The notes beneath the pieces are model-generated. The model was given only the letters and a program-made list of their open reading frames with translations, was not told where the DNA came from and made no database searches. Both the position numbers and the translations under genes were made by a program. Of a stretch of 64,000 nucleotides of DNA, positions 8,402-17,605 are shown piece after piece. Each line of letters opens with the position of its first letter. Within the stretch, counting starts at the first letter, position 1. Source of the DNA: Lewinellaceae bacterium (GTDB lineage Bacteria > Bacteroidota > Bacteroidia > Chitinophagales > Saprospiraceae); the NCBI GenBank assembly GCA_020636105.1, contig JACJYL010000001.1, forward strand, positions 930,001 through 994,000. The letters run 5' to 3'.

Positions 8402-10573
8402 ATGAAAAAAGCGATTCTTTTTTTTCTCCTCGTTTCCTTTTTTTCGATAAAAATTACGGCACAGGGAGGCATGTGGATTCCCTCCCTTTTAGCTGATCTG
8501 AATGAAAAAGAGATGCAATCCCTGGGCATGAAAATGACTGCTGAAGACATATATAGTGTAAACAGCAGCAGTTTAAAGGATGCCATTGTCCATTTCGGCG
8601 GGTTTTGCACCGGGGAAATCATTTCCAAACAGGGACTCGTACTCACCAATCACCACTGTGGTTTTAGTGCCATTCAAACCCATTCCACGCTTGAAGATAA
8701 CTACCTTCAGGATGGATTTTGGGCCGCTTCGCTGAAAGATGAAAAGCCTAACGAAGGCCTTTTTGTAAGATTCATTGTAAGAATTGATGATGTTACCAAT
8801 GCTGTTTTAGCCGGGGTAACCGCTGACATGAATGAAAAAGAACGGCAATCCGCGATTGATAAAAATATCGACGCAGTCACAAAAAGTGCCGTTAAAGAAT
8901 CCTACCAGGAAGTTTCGGTCAAACCATTTTACAAAGGGAATCAGTATTTTCTCTTTGTCACAGAAACTTACAGGGACGTAAGGCTGGTAGGTGCTCCCCC
9001 TTCTGCCATTGGCAAATTCGGGGCCGACACCGATAACTGGGTATGGCCCAGACATACGGGTGATTTCTCTATCTTCCGGATCTATGCTGGTAAAGACAAC
9101 AAACCTGCCGAATATTCCCCGGACAACGTTCCCTTCAAACCAAGACACTACCTGCCCGTTTCTCTGGATGGAGTTTCCGAGGATGATTTTACACTTGTTT
9201 TCGGTTTCCCAGGAAGCACAGACGAATATCTTACTGCATCAGGAGTGGACCTTCGCGTCAACAAATTGAATCCTGTACGCATTAGCGTTCGGGATGAGTC
9301 ACTGGATGTGCTAGGGGAAGTCATGAGGAAAGATCCTGCCCAACGATTGAAATATGCTTCAAAACAATCAAACATTGCCAATGGCTGGAAAAAATGGATC
9401 GGAGAGATACAGGGCGTTCAAAAATCAAATGCCATTGAAAAGAAAAAAGCTTTCGAGGATGAGTTTATGGCAAAAATTAAAACCAATAAATCATTTAGGG
9501 AGGCCTATGGTTCAGTCATAATGGATCTTGACGGGCTGTATAAAGAAATTGAGCCTTACGCCATCAGCCGTGATTATGTGAGCGAGATCAACAGCAGAAA
9601 CATTGAAATGTTTTACGTCGCTGGCGTCCTGGCCCGATATGCAAAAATGTATGAAAACAGCGGACTGGAAGGCATTCAAGACAGATTGCCTGGCCTGATA
9701 AATTTCCTCGAAGGGTATTATAAGGACTTTAGCCCGGATGTCGATCAGGAAATTTTCAAACGACTTATGAAAATTTATTTTGACAAAGTCGACAAAACCC
9801 ATCAATCCACCTATGCCAGGGATCAGTATTCCTTTGCAGGAGGCAATATGGACGTGCTGGCAAAGACCATCTATACCCAAAGTATCCTTACAAAGGGAGA
9901 CAGGGTAATTGCCACCCTAAAAGAAAAACCGGAATCATTCTTTAAAGCCCTGGCTGGCGATCCCGGGTACATGCTGCGGCAATCAATTCAGCTTGCCGCT
10001 GATGAAAAAATTTCACCCGCCTATAACCGTATAAATGACAAGATCAACCTACTGAGCAGTAAATACATGAAAGCCCAGATGGAAGTTTTTCCGGATAAAC
10101 GGTTCTTTCCTGATGCGAACAGCACTTTAAGGGTAACCTATGGCCAGGTCAAAGGCTACCAACCAAGGGATGCCGTCACTTATGACCCCGTCACTTACCT
10201 GGACGGCATCATTGAAAAGTATGTTCCGGGGGATTATGAATTTGATGTGCCTGAAAAATTAAGAAAATTATACCAAACCAGGGATTACGGCCAATATGCC
10301 GATAAAAATGGCAAGGTTCCTGTATGTTTTATTGGCACCAACCACACTTCCGGTGGAAATTCAGGTAGCCCGGCCATCGATGCTTATGGCAATTTGATCG
10401 GCCTCAATTTTGACCGGGTGTGGGAAGGAACCATGAGTGATGTGAACTACGACCCGAATATTTGTCGCAATATTATGGTGGATGCCCGGTATATTTTATT
10501 CATCATTGATAAATACGCCGGCGCTACGAGGCTCATCGAAGAAATGGACCTGGTGCATCCGAAAAAGAAATAG
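8402..10573 (+). CDS. S46 dipeptidyl peptidase, DPP11-like (Asp/Glu-specific predicted)
   Basis: 723 residues with an N-terminal signal peptide (MKKAILFFLLVSFFSIKITA), so periplasmic. The catalytic His lies in TNHHCGF (His85) and the catalytic Ser in GGNSGSP (Ser654); length is typical of DPP7/DPP11. In the studied enzymes the residue 18 positions after the catalytic Ser sets specificity: Gly in DPP7 and Arg in DPP11. Here that residue is Arg672 (GLNFDR), which predicts release of dipeptides with acidic second residues. These exopeptidases feed Bacteroidota that live on peptides. A strong terminator follows the gene, so it is probably transcribed alone. Confidence 0.93.
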   Translation: MKKAILFFLLVSFFSIKITAQGGMWIPSLLADLNEKEMQSLGMKMTAEDIYSVNSSSLKDAIVHFGGFCTGEIISKQGLVLTNHHCGFSAIQTHSTLEDNYLQDGFWAASLKDEKPNEGLFVRFIVRIDDVTNAVLAGVTADMNEKERQSAIDKNIDAVTKSAVKESYQEVSVKPFYKGNQYFLFVTETYRDVRLVGAPPSAIGKFGADTDNWVWPRHTGDFSIFRIYAGKDNKPAEYSPDNVPFKPRHYLPVSLDGVSEDDFTLVFGFPGSTDEYLTASGVDLRVNKLNPVRISVRDESLDVLGEVMRKDPAQRLKYASKQSNIANGWKKWIGEIQGVQKSNAIEKKKAFEDEFMAKIKTNKSFREAYGSVIMDLDGLYKEIEPYAISRDYVSEINSRNIEMFYVAGVLARYAKMYENSGLEGIQDRLPGLINFLEGYYKDFSPDVDQEIFKRLMKIYFDKVDKTHQSTYARDQYSFAGGNMDVLAKTIYTQSILTKGDRVIATLKEKPESFFKALAGDPGYMLRQSIQLAADEKISPAYNRINDKINLLSSKYMKAQMEVFPDKRFFPDANSTLRVTYGQVKGYQPRDAVTYDPVTYLDGIIEKYVPGDYEFDVPEKLRKLYQTRDYGQYADKNGKVPVCFIGTNHTSGGNSGSPAIDAYGNLIGLNFDRVWEGTMSDVNYDPNICRNIMVDARYILFIIDKYAGATRLIEEMDLVHPKKK

Positions 10574-10601
10574 GAACTAGGCGGACAATAATAAACGGAT
10601 G

Positions 10602-10651
10602 AAATACTTAACCTGTCTGATGACGTCAGGAGACAGGTTAAGTATTTTTAA
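10602..10651 (+). terminator. Intrinsic terminator after the S46 peptidase gene
   Basis: A 17-base perfect stem (10602-10618 with 10631-10647, 12-base loop) runs into TTTTTAA on the plus strand. It separates the S46 peptidase from the FkbM methyltransferase gene, whose start codon follows ten bases later. Confidence 0.9.
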
Positions 10652-10660
10652 CCCATCAAC

Positions 10661-11431
10661 ATGAGATCCAATCCAAAAAAGCAACTCGGTATTCTTCGCT
10701 CTGTTTTTATATACTATTGGAAACCATTTAACCGGCGTAGGTTAAATCGTTTTTATAGCCAGTTCATTCAAAGCGGAGACCTTTGCTTTGATATTGGTGC
10801 CCATCTTGGCAACCGCTCTGATAGCTGGCTTCAACTGGGCGCAAAAGTGGTTGCAGTGGAACCTCAGCCAGCCTGTATTGACTTTTTACACAAAAAATTC
10901 CACGGGGAGGATCGATTTACCCTTGTTAAAAAAGCCGTAGGCCGCCAATCCGGAACCGCGACTTTACACATCAGCAATCTCACCCCAACAGTAACCACAC
11001 TGGCCGATGCCGGCTGGAGGGATATGATTAATGAAGATACTGCTTACCAGGTAAATTGGGATGAAACCATCACCGTGGAAGTGATTACCCTTGACGGCCT
11101 GGTCGAGAAATATGGCCTGCCTTCCTTTTGCAAAATCGATGTTGAAAATTTTGAATTTGAAGTGCTCTCCGGGTTAAATTTCCCAGTGCCGGCCTTGTCT
11201 GTCGAATTTTTCCGGGAAACGCCTGATATTACCCTTGCCTGCATCCGCAGGTTAAAAGCCCTGGGCCATTACGAATTCAACTGGTCTTTCGGGGAAACCC
11301 AAAAAATGTACCTCACCAACTGGGTCAATGCGGAAGAGGTTATTGTCATGCTTCATGGAATTCGCCCCGACCAACCGGCAAGCGGGGATTTGTATGCCCG
11401 CCTGGTGGATCCCATCAAAAATATTTCGTAA
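10661..11431 (+). CDS. FkbM-family SAM-dependent methyltransferase
   Basis: 256 residues. The SAM-binding motif I is LCFDIGAHLGN (~residues 43-53), followed by GAKVVAVEPQPACIDFL and the family-typical KIDVENFEFEVLSGL, in which FkbM members carry a conserved KIDVEGxE-type motif. FkbM enzymes O-methylate sugars, polyketides or other small substrates; no biosynthetic cluster surrounds this copy, so the substrate is unknown. No signal peptide, so cytoplasmic. It starts just after a strong terminator and its 3' end overlaps the convergent small gene by 17 bases. Confidence 0.85.
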   Translation: MRSNPKKQLGILRSVFIYYWKPFNRRRLNRFYSQFIQSGDLCFDIGAHLGNRSDSWLQLGAKVVAVEPQPACIDFLHKKFHGEDRFTLVKKAVGRQSGTATLHISNLTPTVTTLADAGWRDMINEDTAYQVNWDETITVEVITLDGLVEKYGLPSFCKIDVENFEFEVLSGLNFPVPALSVEFFRETPDITLACIRRLKALGHYEFNWSFGETQKMYLTNWVNAEEVIVMLHGIRPDQPASGDLYARLVDPIKNIS

Positions 11432-11669
11432 CAACATACCAGCAAACGACTCCTGTAAGAAGAATAATTATCCCCCATTGTTTGAATAATGCCTTCCGGG
11501 GATAAGCAGGAATTGGCGGTATCCACTTCCTCTTTTTAGGCTTAGGTAAATGGCCGGTCATTTTCCATGTTTTTTTCAGGTTTTCAGTAAAATTGCTTTG
11601 ATGTTGAGGTTCAATAATACGAACTCCTCCCGGTCCTCTATAACCAGGCCAAATACTTCGTCTTTTCAT
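11415..11669 (-). CDS. Small basic protein with one C-terminal membrane segment
   Basis: 84 residues: a basic, proline-rich N-terminal part (GRIGP-like YRGPGGVRIIEPQ, then PKPKKRKWIPPIPAYPRK) and a C-terminal hydrophobic segment (WGIIILLTGVVCWYVVTKY), consistent with a tail-anchored inner-membrane protein. I do not recognise a family. It overlaps the end of the FkbM gene tail to tail by 17 bases, and no strong promoter is evident upstream. The clean basic-Pro-rich plus membrane-segment architecture is why it is listed, but it could be a chance frame. Confidence 0.5.
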   Translation of the reverse strand: MKRRSIWPGYRGPGGVRIIEPQHQSNFTENLKKTWKMTGHLPKPKKRKWIPPIPAYPRKALFKQWGIIILLTGVVCWYVVTKYF

Positions 11670-11865
11670 TTTCCTGTTTTTTAAAGGCTTGTGATTTCCT
11701 GAAATTAATTTTTCTGAGGCTATTGGTTAAATTTTATCGACTAAAATATTTTTTTTTCGCCTGAGCCATCCTTTTGGCGTGAGCTGTACAAAGTTGGTAT
11801 TTTAAAATGCGGCTTATTTTGTCAATTATTTGTAGTTTGCATATCAAACTGAAAACACGTACACC

Positions 11866-12666
11866 ATGAAAACCTTTTTCGCTGCTCTGCTGATGACTGT
11901 TTCTGCTTTTCATTTCTCGTTTGCCCAACAACATTTCACCAAAGGCACTCCCCTGCCCTGCCTGGATAAAAAATTCAGCGTAGTCGTCCATATCGTGCGG
12001 GACACCTTTGGAGATTTAGGAGTTACTGAGTTGGATGTACAAAATGCCATTGATTCTCTCAACTTTTATTTCGCCCCCATTTGTGCGCGCTTTGAAATTT
12101 GCGAATTTCGCACCATTGATAACTTTCAATATTCAGATCCCCTGAATTTTAATGAATGGGAGGCCATGCAGGTCAAATACCATCAACATAACCGGATCAA
12201 TTTATTCCTGGTCAACAGGGTTACCTGGAGTGATGACATTTGTGGATTTGCCACCTATGAAGGGATAGCCGAAATGGAAACGGGAGGTATTCTGCTGAAT
12301 AAATTTTGCAGCATCAGCAATTTTAAAGGCCTTCCCCATTTGATGGGGCATTATTTTGGCCTTTACCATACCAGTCGTGGAGGAGGCACAGAACATGCCA
12401 ATGGGGACAACTGTGAGACCGCAGGGGATGAAATATGCGATACGCCTGCAGACCCTTACCAGCTGTCTGACGATCTTTTGGATTATATCGATCCTGAAAA
12501 TTGTCGTTTCATTTACCCGGGCTATGATGGCAATGGCCAATTCTATTTAACACACACCTCAAACATAATGTCTTTTTACCCCCAGGCTTGCCAATGCGGT
12601 TTCACGCACGGTCAATTTGAAAGAATGGCTGAGTTTTATATGACTGCGGCCTCCAAGATGTGGTAA
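11866..12666 (+). CDS. Secreted M43-like (pappalysin-type) metalloprotease homologue lacking the catalytic Glu
   Basis: 266 residues with signal peptide (MKTFFAALLMTVSAFHFSFA). The M43 zinc motif HExxHxxGxxH appears as HLMGHYFGLYH at residues 158-168: the three zinc-binding His (158, 162, 168) are kept, but the catalytic Glu at 159 is Leu (codon ttg). The Cys-rich CETAGDEICDTPADP stretch and a Met-turn-like SNIMSFYP with CQCGFTHGQFERM are retained, so the fold is probably intact. Inference: a zinc-binding but proteolytically inactive protein, or a recently inactivated enzyme. It has no T9SS C-terminal domain. It converges on the helicase gene with four bases between the stops. Confidence 0.82.
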   Translation: MKTFFAALLMTVSAFHFSFAQQHFTKGTPLPCLDKKFSVVVHIVRDTFGDLGVTELDVQNAIDSLNFYFAPICARFEICEFRTIDNFQYSDPLNFNEWEAMQVKYHQHNRINLFLVNRVTWSDDICGFATYEGIAEMETGGILLNKFCSISNFKGLPHLMGHYFGLYHTSRGGGTEHANGDNCETAGDEICDTPADPYQLSDDLLDYIDPENCRFIYPGYDGNGQFYLTHTSNIMSFYPQACQCGFTHGQFERMAEFYMTAASKMW

Positions 12667-12670
12667 ACCT

Positions 12671-15600
12671 TTAAACCGGATGATCCACCTCTACGAGAAT
12701 TCCATCGAGAATGAAATGAACCAGTGTGCGAATCCGGACAGCTCCTTTGAGGGATTTCAAGGCCTCTTTGCAAAGGCCAAGTTCGGCGGAAAGGGCCAAT
12801 GCTCTTTTTTTAAGCAACTTTTCCTCTCCCGACAAAAAATCATTCTTTATGACCACAAAACCGTCTTCGGTTTCTACAACAAAGTCGATCTCTGTTGCGT
12901 ATAATTGCTTGTGGATAAAATGCCGTATGGGATAATGTGCCAATAATTGAACCGGGGCAAATTTTTGTTCCAGGTATTTTTGGAAAGCTGCAGATCGTTC
13001 CATTATGGAGGAAGGCTCCATATCTGCCGCTAGATCAAAATTGTCCAATAGGCGTTCCGCCATTTCCAACCGTTCCGGATCCTCCATTGGATTTAAATCC
13101 CCTACAAAAAACGCAGAAACCACCTGGCCGATATCCTGTGTAGAAAGGGCTTCGTCATTCAGAAAAGGTTTTTCATAATGATGGATAGCCAATACGCTTC
13201 CCTTGCTCTCCAGTTCATTCAGATCCACCTTATAGGGCAAAAAAGGTTCTTTGCCTTTGTTTTTGTCAAAATAAACCGGATCATTTTCCTGGGCGGTGCT
13301 CCCTGGCTCAAAAGTCCGGGGCATTTCAAAAATGGTGGTGTCCACATTGAGGAAGCGGTTATCCCACTCCCAGGGACTTTCGTTGCTTTCCGGATCCAAT
13401 ACCGGATAATCTTCTCTTCCGTTATGCCAGACCCTGTTCAGCCACTTTGTCGGGTAAGCATTGGATGGGAAAATGATATAATCCCTCGCACGGGTAATGG
13501 CCACGTAGAGCAATCGCGCTTCTTCCTGAAGTGCCTGTTGTAATTTTTGGGCCTTGGCTTCACTTTCATTGATCCGCTTATCCAATGCTGTATTCCTAAA
13601 CTGGTCACCGTAGGGATTTTCCCAAAACCTGAGCCATCTGTTTCCCAAAACATCCTGAAGATCAACCGATTCATTTTCCGGAATGATATCAAGCCCCCAT
13701 ACATCTGACCTTAATGAATCATCGAGGTTATGGCAAATCACGATAGGCCATTCAAGCCCCTTGCTTTTATGATAAGTCAGCACGTTCACGGCATCGGGAC
13801 CCGTTCCAGCCCCCTGGAGGTCCTTACTGTTCCGCTCCAGGTTATCGAGCCAGAGATAAAATCCGCCCAACGAAGCAGCACTATGCAATCTATTGCAGGC
13901 CTCCTCATAGTCCAGGGCAAACTTCCTGAGCGTTTCCACATTTTCCATACGCTGACCTCCCTGCCCCCAGGAAATAATGATCCTCCTTAAATCCAGTTCT
14001 TCCAGCACATAATTCAGGATTTCAGCACTGGACAACTCTGAGGTTTCCAGGCGGAGTTCATCCAGTTTTTTAATATAATCCTGATCCGCAACCCAATGAT
14101 TAAAATGAGTATCCTGTTGTTTCTTTTCCAGCCAATCAAGCCTGTTTTCAATGATTTCTTCCACAGGCACATTGGCAGCAAGCAATAAAATTTCGGCAAC
14201 CGATAAGGAATCCTTCGGGTTGAGCAGGTATTTCAAACAGGCCAGGATAAGTTTAGCCTCTGCCGTATTCAACAAACCACTGCGGGCAATGGCGACCCTT
14301 AATCCCGCATCGCTCAGCGCCTCTGCCATGACCTGGCAACCTGCATTGGAGCGACACAAAATAGCCACATCTCCCGGAACAGCCTTCCTGCACTGGTCCG
14401 ATCCTTTGGGAAGAATATAAACCCCTTTATCAAGCCATTCTGAAAGGCTTCTGGCAAGACAATGTTCCATCCAGGGTTTTCCCGGCTGTCTGCCATCTCC
14501 CTCGGCCTTAAAATGCCAATGGATCAGGGCATTTCCCATTTCTATAGGTTCATCCTGGTTGTTCGCACTTTCAGGTGTTGCCTTGATCCTCCGTTTCGGG
14601 ATTAGTGCCACCTGTTCTGCCGGCATATTGGCAAAAGCCTTGGTAAAAATAGCATTTGAAGCGAATACGGCATCTTCCCTGGAACGCCATGAAAATTTTT
14701 GGATATCCTCAGGTTTGACGCCCCCACTTTGATTAACGATTGCTTCCATCAGCCGTGGTTCTGCCCCTCTGAAGCCATAAATAGATTGTTTGGGATCTCC
14801 TACCCAGATAGATATTTCGGCCAACCGGGCCAGCTTGATAAAAATAGATAGCTGGATAGGGCTGGTATCCTGGAATTCATCCACCATCAGCAGGCTCAAT
14901 TCTTTCTTCAAAACAGCTTTTACCTGTTCGTTGTCCAGCAATTTATTCACAGAGGCTTCCATATCCGTATAATCGATAAGGCCTCTTTTGTTTTTATAAG
15001 CACTGTATTCGCTCATCGCTTCAATAGCGATGGTAAACAACAGATCGATGTACGCTTTAATATCTTTATGAAAATCCGGGTGGGCATCATGGGTCTCGGC
15101 AAACTCCCGCAAAGGGGCTACATCTTCCCTGCTTTTGGCGCCCACGTCGGTTTTGGAAATTTTAGCCCACTGGTGCCAGTATAAAAAACCGCGCAGGCCT
15201 AATTCTCTCGCCATTAATTTCAGATCGTCCACCACTCCGGCGGTCTTTTTGGTGGAATCCTCATTGGCTTCAAGTGCGGAAAGGGTGGTTTCCAACATTT
15301 CAGCCAATTTCGTATTGAACCAGGGAGCTTCTTTATCAGATACCGGGTTTAGAAATTTTTCATAAGTTTCAAAAGAGCGGTTTTTACTCCGTTCAAGGAC
15401 TTCAATAGAAAAATCATTGGCTCGTGCCAAAGCCGTAATTTGATGCACCCTTTTCCGCCAGTCAAAAAAATCTCGTTTGTTCAACCCCAGTTTACCCGAC
15501 AATTCATCCATCATTTCAACCCGATGGCTGGTCAGTACGGTGGCAAGGGATTGGTTAAACATCAGGTGTTCATCCTCTTCGGCAATAATGCTCACTTCCG

Positions 15601-15883
15601 GAGAAACTCCCGCTTCAAAGGCGAACCGCCTCAATAACTTTACCCCAAGACTGTGCACCGTTCCAATAAGCGCATTGGTAAGTTCGTCAGCCTGGGCACT
15701 AAATCCTTCTTCCAACAAGCTTACCCGAACCCGTTCCTGCAACTCGGCAGCAGCTTTTTTCGTGAAAGTAGTGGCTATAATACCACTGGCAGACATACCC
15801 TCTCCGAGTAATTTGACCAATTCACGGGTAAGTCGGTACGTTTTCCCACTCCCGGCACCAGCTGATATTATTTTTAGATTCAT
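12671..15883 (-). CDS. UvrD/AddA-type superfamily 1 helicase with degenerate C-terminal nuclease domain
   Basis: 1070 residues. The SF1 helicase motifs are complete: Walker A AGAGSGKT (8-15), IIATTFTKKAAAEL, motif II VDEFQDTSPIQL, VGDPKQSIYGFRGAEP, LTYHKSKGLEWPIVI and YVAITRARDYI. Length and arrangement match AddA/RecB-type recombination helicases. The C-terminal ~75 residues align with the AddA PD-(D/E)XK nuclease, but the expected D-Y-K is V-I-K (residues 1011-1013) and the following QxxxY motif is absent, so the nuclease is probably dead. No AddB-like gene is adjacent. It starts three bases after dcd and is surely co-transcribed with it. Probable role: DNA repair helicase. Confidence 0.85.
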   Translation of the reverse strand: MNLKIISAGAGSGKTYRLTRELVKLLGEGMSASGIIATTFTKKAAAELQERVRVSLLEEGFSAQADELTNALIGTVHSLGVKLLRRFAFEAGVSPEVSIIAEEDEHLMFNQSLATVLTSHRVEMMDELSGKLGLNKRDFFDWRKRVHQITALARANDFSIEVLERSKNRSFETYEKFLNPVSDKEAPWFNTKLAEMLETTLSALEANEDSTKKTAGVVDDLKLMARELGLRGFLYWHQWAKISKTDVGAKSREDVAPLREFAETHDAHPDFHKDIKAYIDLLFTIAIEAMSEYSAYKNKRGLIDYTDMEASVNKLLDNEQVKAVLKKELSLLMVDEFQDTSPIQLSIFIKLARLAEISIWVGDPKQSIYGFRGAEPRLMEAIVNQSGGVKPEDIQKFSWRSREDAVFASNAIFTKAFANMPAEQVALIPKRRIKATPESANNQDEPIEMGNALIHWHFKAEGDGRQPGKPWMEHCLARSLSEWLDKGVYILPKGSDQCRKAVPGDVAILCRSNAGCQVMAEALSDAGLRVAIARSGLLNTAEAKLILACLKYLLNPKDSLSVAEILLLAANVPVEEIIENRLDWLEKKQQDTHFNHWVADQDYIKKLDELRLETSELSSAEILNYVLEELDLRRIIISWGQGGQRMENVETLRKFALDYEEACNRLHSAASLGGFYLWLDNLERNSKDLQGAGTGPDAVNVLTYHKSKGLEWPIVICHNLDDSLRSDVWGLDIIPENESVDLQDVLGNRWLRFWENPYGDQFRNTALDKRINESEAKAQKLQQALQEEARLLYVAITRARDYIIFPSNAYPTKWLNRVWHNGREDYPVLDPESNESPWEWDNRFLNVDTTIFEMPRTFEPGSTAQENDPVYFDKNKGKEPFLPYKVDLNELESKGSVLAIHHYEKPFLNDEALSTQDIGQVVSAFFVGDLNPMEDPERLEMAERLLDNFDLAADMEPSSIMERSAAFQKYLEQKFAPVQLLAHYPIRHFIHKQLYATEIDFVVETEDGFVVIKNDFLSGEEKLLKKRALALSAELGLCKEALKSLKGAVRIRTLVHFILDGILVEVDHPV

Positions 15884-15886
15884 GAT

Positions 15887-16423
15887 TTAAAACTTATTCT
15901 TCCACATCATGCTTTCCACAGGTCTTATGGTACGGGTATTGTATTTTGCCCCCTTCTTTTTGTTGTAATAATTCTTAATTTCTCCTTCCACCAGGAAATA
16001 AATGAGCTGACCAATGGGCATGCCGGCATATACACGGACGGGATGAGTACAGGAAATTTCAAGCGTCCAGGTATTGCAAAAGCCAACATCGCCTTTTCCT
16101 GCCGTGGCATGAATATCAATGCCCAATCTCCCGACACTGGATTTTCCTTCCAGGAATGGAACTGAATTATGGGTTTCTGTATATTCCTCCGTTACGCCCA
16201 GGTAAAGTGTGTTGGGATGTAAAACAAATCCCTCCTCCGGAATGTCAAAATGAACGATCTCATTATGCTTCTTCGCATCGAGAATATGGTCTTTATAAAG
16301 AGCCAGTGATTTCCCTAAATGTACATCGTAGGAATTGGTTCCCAAACAGGAAGGATCAAAAGGCTCGATCACAATTTCTCCGTTCTCAATGCCTTCCATA
16401 ATTTTCACATCGCTAAGAATCAT
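15887..16423 (-). CDS. dcd: dCTP deaminase
   Basis: 178 residues, normal family length. Recognised by EPFDPSCLGTNSYDVHLG near the start, the active-site loop LEGKSSVGRLGI (Ser and Arg of the family) and TWTLEIS with the catalytic Glu. The enzyme deaminates dCTP to dUTP in the pyrimidine deoxynucleotide pathway; whether this one also hydrolyses dUTP cannot be decided by eye. Cytoplasmic. It is the first gene of a two-gene minus-strand unit with the AddA-like helicase (three-base gap), which ties nucleotide-pool supply to DNA repair at the transcript level. Confidence 0.9.
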   Translation of the reverse strand: MILSDVKIMEGIENGEIVIEPFDPSCLGTNSYDVHLGKSLALYKDHILDAKKHNEIVHFDIPEEGFVLHPNTLYLGVTEEYTETHNSVPFLEGKSSVGRLGIDIHATAGKGDVGFCNTWTLEISCTHPVRVYAGMPIGQLIYFLVEGEIKNYYNKKKGAKYNTRTIRPVESMMWKNKF

Positions 16424-16626
16424 ATATTTTTGCTGATTGTTTTTTTGAATATCGAGGCCGCGGCTTTTCGTTTGTTTTACAAAATGCCTTTACGCAAAGA
16501 TCAGGCCCCGACGGTTTAAGTTCTGTTAAATTTTCTCCGCCAAAGATAACATTTGATTCTAAAAACAATACCATTTTCCATATTACCGTTTAAGGATCGT
16601 TGAGTTATGCAACACAAAAGGAAAAC

Positions 16627-17592
16627 ATGAATAAAAGAAAAATGGTAACCACTAAATATTTTGGAATTTTACTGGCACTTCTGGTGGTTTTCGGGCTGAA
16701 AGGTCAAACGGCCGGACCATTACAGGCGGCAGACAGGGAGGAAATACATACTTATGAAGATACTATTGCAATAATGGGTTATGCCATTGTTAATGACTCC
16801 CTGCAATCCAACCGTTATGCGGCCTGTAAAAAGATGATCCTTACGCTTAAGGAGGCCTTGAAACATGAAAATTCCTTTAATTACCCTTTCGAAAGGGTAA
16901 AAACTGTTTCCATTCAATATCCTCAGGACAGCAGTTTCAGAATTTTCACCTGGCAGCTTTATATGGATGAAAACCATTACAGGTACTTCGGAGCCATACA
17001 GATGAACACACCGGAACTTACTCTTTTTCCATTAATAGATCGCAGCGGGGATATTGAAAGTGCCAATATAGAACAATTTGAACTGACGGCCGACAAGTGG
17101 TACGGTGCGCTTTATTACAAAATAATCGAAACCGACAGCCGGAATGGGAAATACTACCTTTTATTCGGATTTGACGGGTACGAATTTTTTCATAAACGGA
17201 AACTCATCGATGTGCTTACCTTTAAAGGAGGGCAACCCGTTTTTGGAGCACCCGTTTTTAAATACGACGATGATACAGAACCGGTCAAAGTAAAAAAACG
17301 ATTTTTGGTAGAATACTCTCCCGAATCAAGTGTAACGGTCAATTATGACGTCATTCGGGAAATGATCATTTTCGACAATCTTACCATGGTTACAGGTCAG
17401 TATGGTGAAGGGCCGACAAAAATTCCGGATGGTACTTACCAGGGATTTGAACTGAAAGACGGATTTTGGGTACATGTAGATAAGGTATTCCATGTAATAA
17501 TGGATGAACCACCAGTCCCTCACCCTGTACTGGATCACAAAGAAGGAGAAAAGAAAAAGGATTTGTTCGGGCGAAATAAGAACCGCCCCTAA
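16627..17592 (+). CDS. Secreted protein of unknown function
   Basis: 321 residues from the ATG at 16627, preceded by AAAGGAAAAC; the frame extends upstream to a TTG at 16600 but the ATG places the signal peptide (MNKRKMVTTKYFGILLALLVVFGLKG) correctly. The mature part is rich in aromatic and acidic residues (TWQLYMDENHYRYFGAIQM, YYLLFGFDGYEFFHKRK), suggesting a beta-rich periplasmic protein. The C-terminus is basic (KKKDLFGRNKNRP). I recognise no domain or catalytic motif. It converges on the lipoprotein pyrophosphatase gene, 13 bases between stops, with a short AT-rich palindrome there. Confidence 0.75.
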   Translation: MNKRKMVTTKYFGILLALLVVFGLKGQTAGPLQAADREEIHTYEDTIAIMGYAIVNDSLQSNRYAACKKMILTLKEALKHENSFNYPFERVKTVSIQYPQDSSFRIFTWQLYMDENHYRYFGAIQMNTPELTLFPLIDRSGDIESANIEQFELTADKWYGALYYKIIETDSRNGKYYLLFGFDGYEFFHKRKLIDVLTFKGGQPVFGAPVFKYDDDTEPVKVKKRFLVEYSPESSVTVNYDVIREMIIFDNLTMVTGQYGEGPTKIPDGTYQGFELKDGFWVHVDKVFHVIMDEPPVPHPVLDHKEGEKKKDLFGRNKNRP

Positions 17593-17605
17593 TAATGGAT
17601 CATTA

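Noticed and set aside
8371..8649. 92-residue minus-strand frame over the start of the S46 peptidase
   Set aside because: Antisense to the clear signal peptide and catalytic His region of the peptidase.
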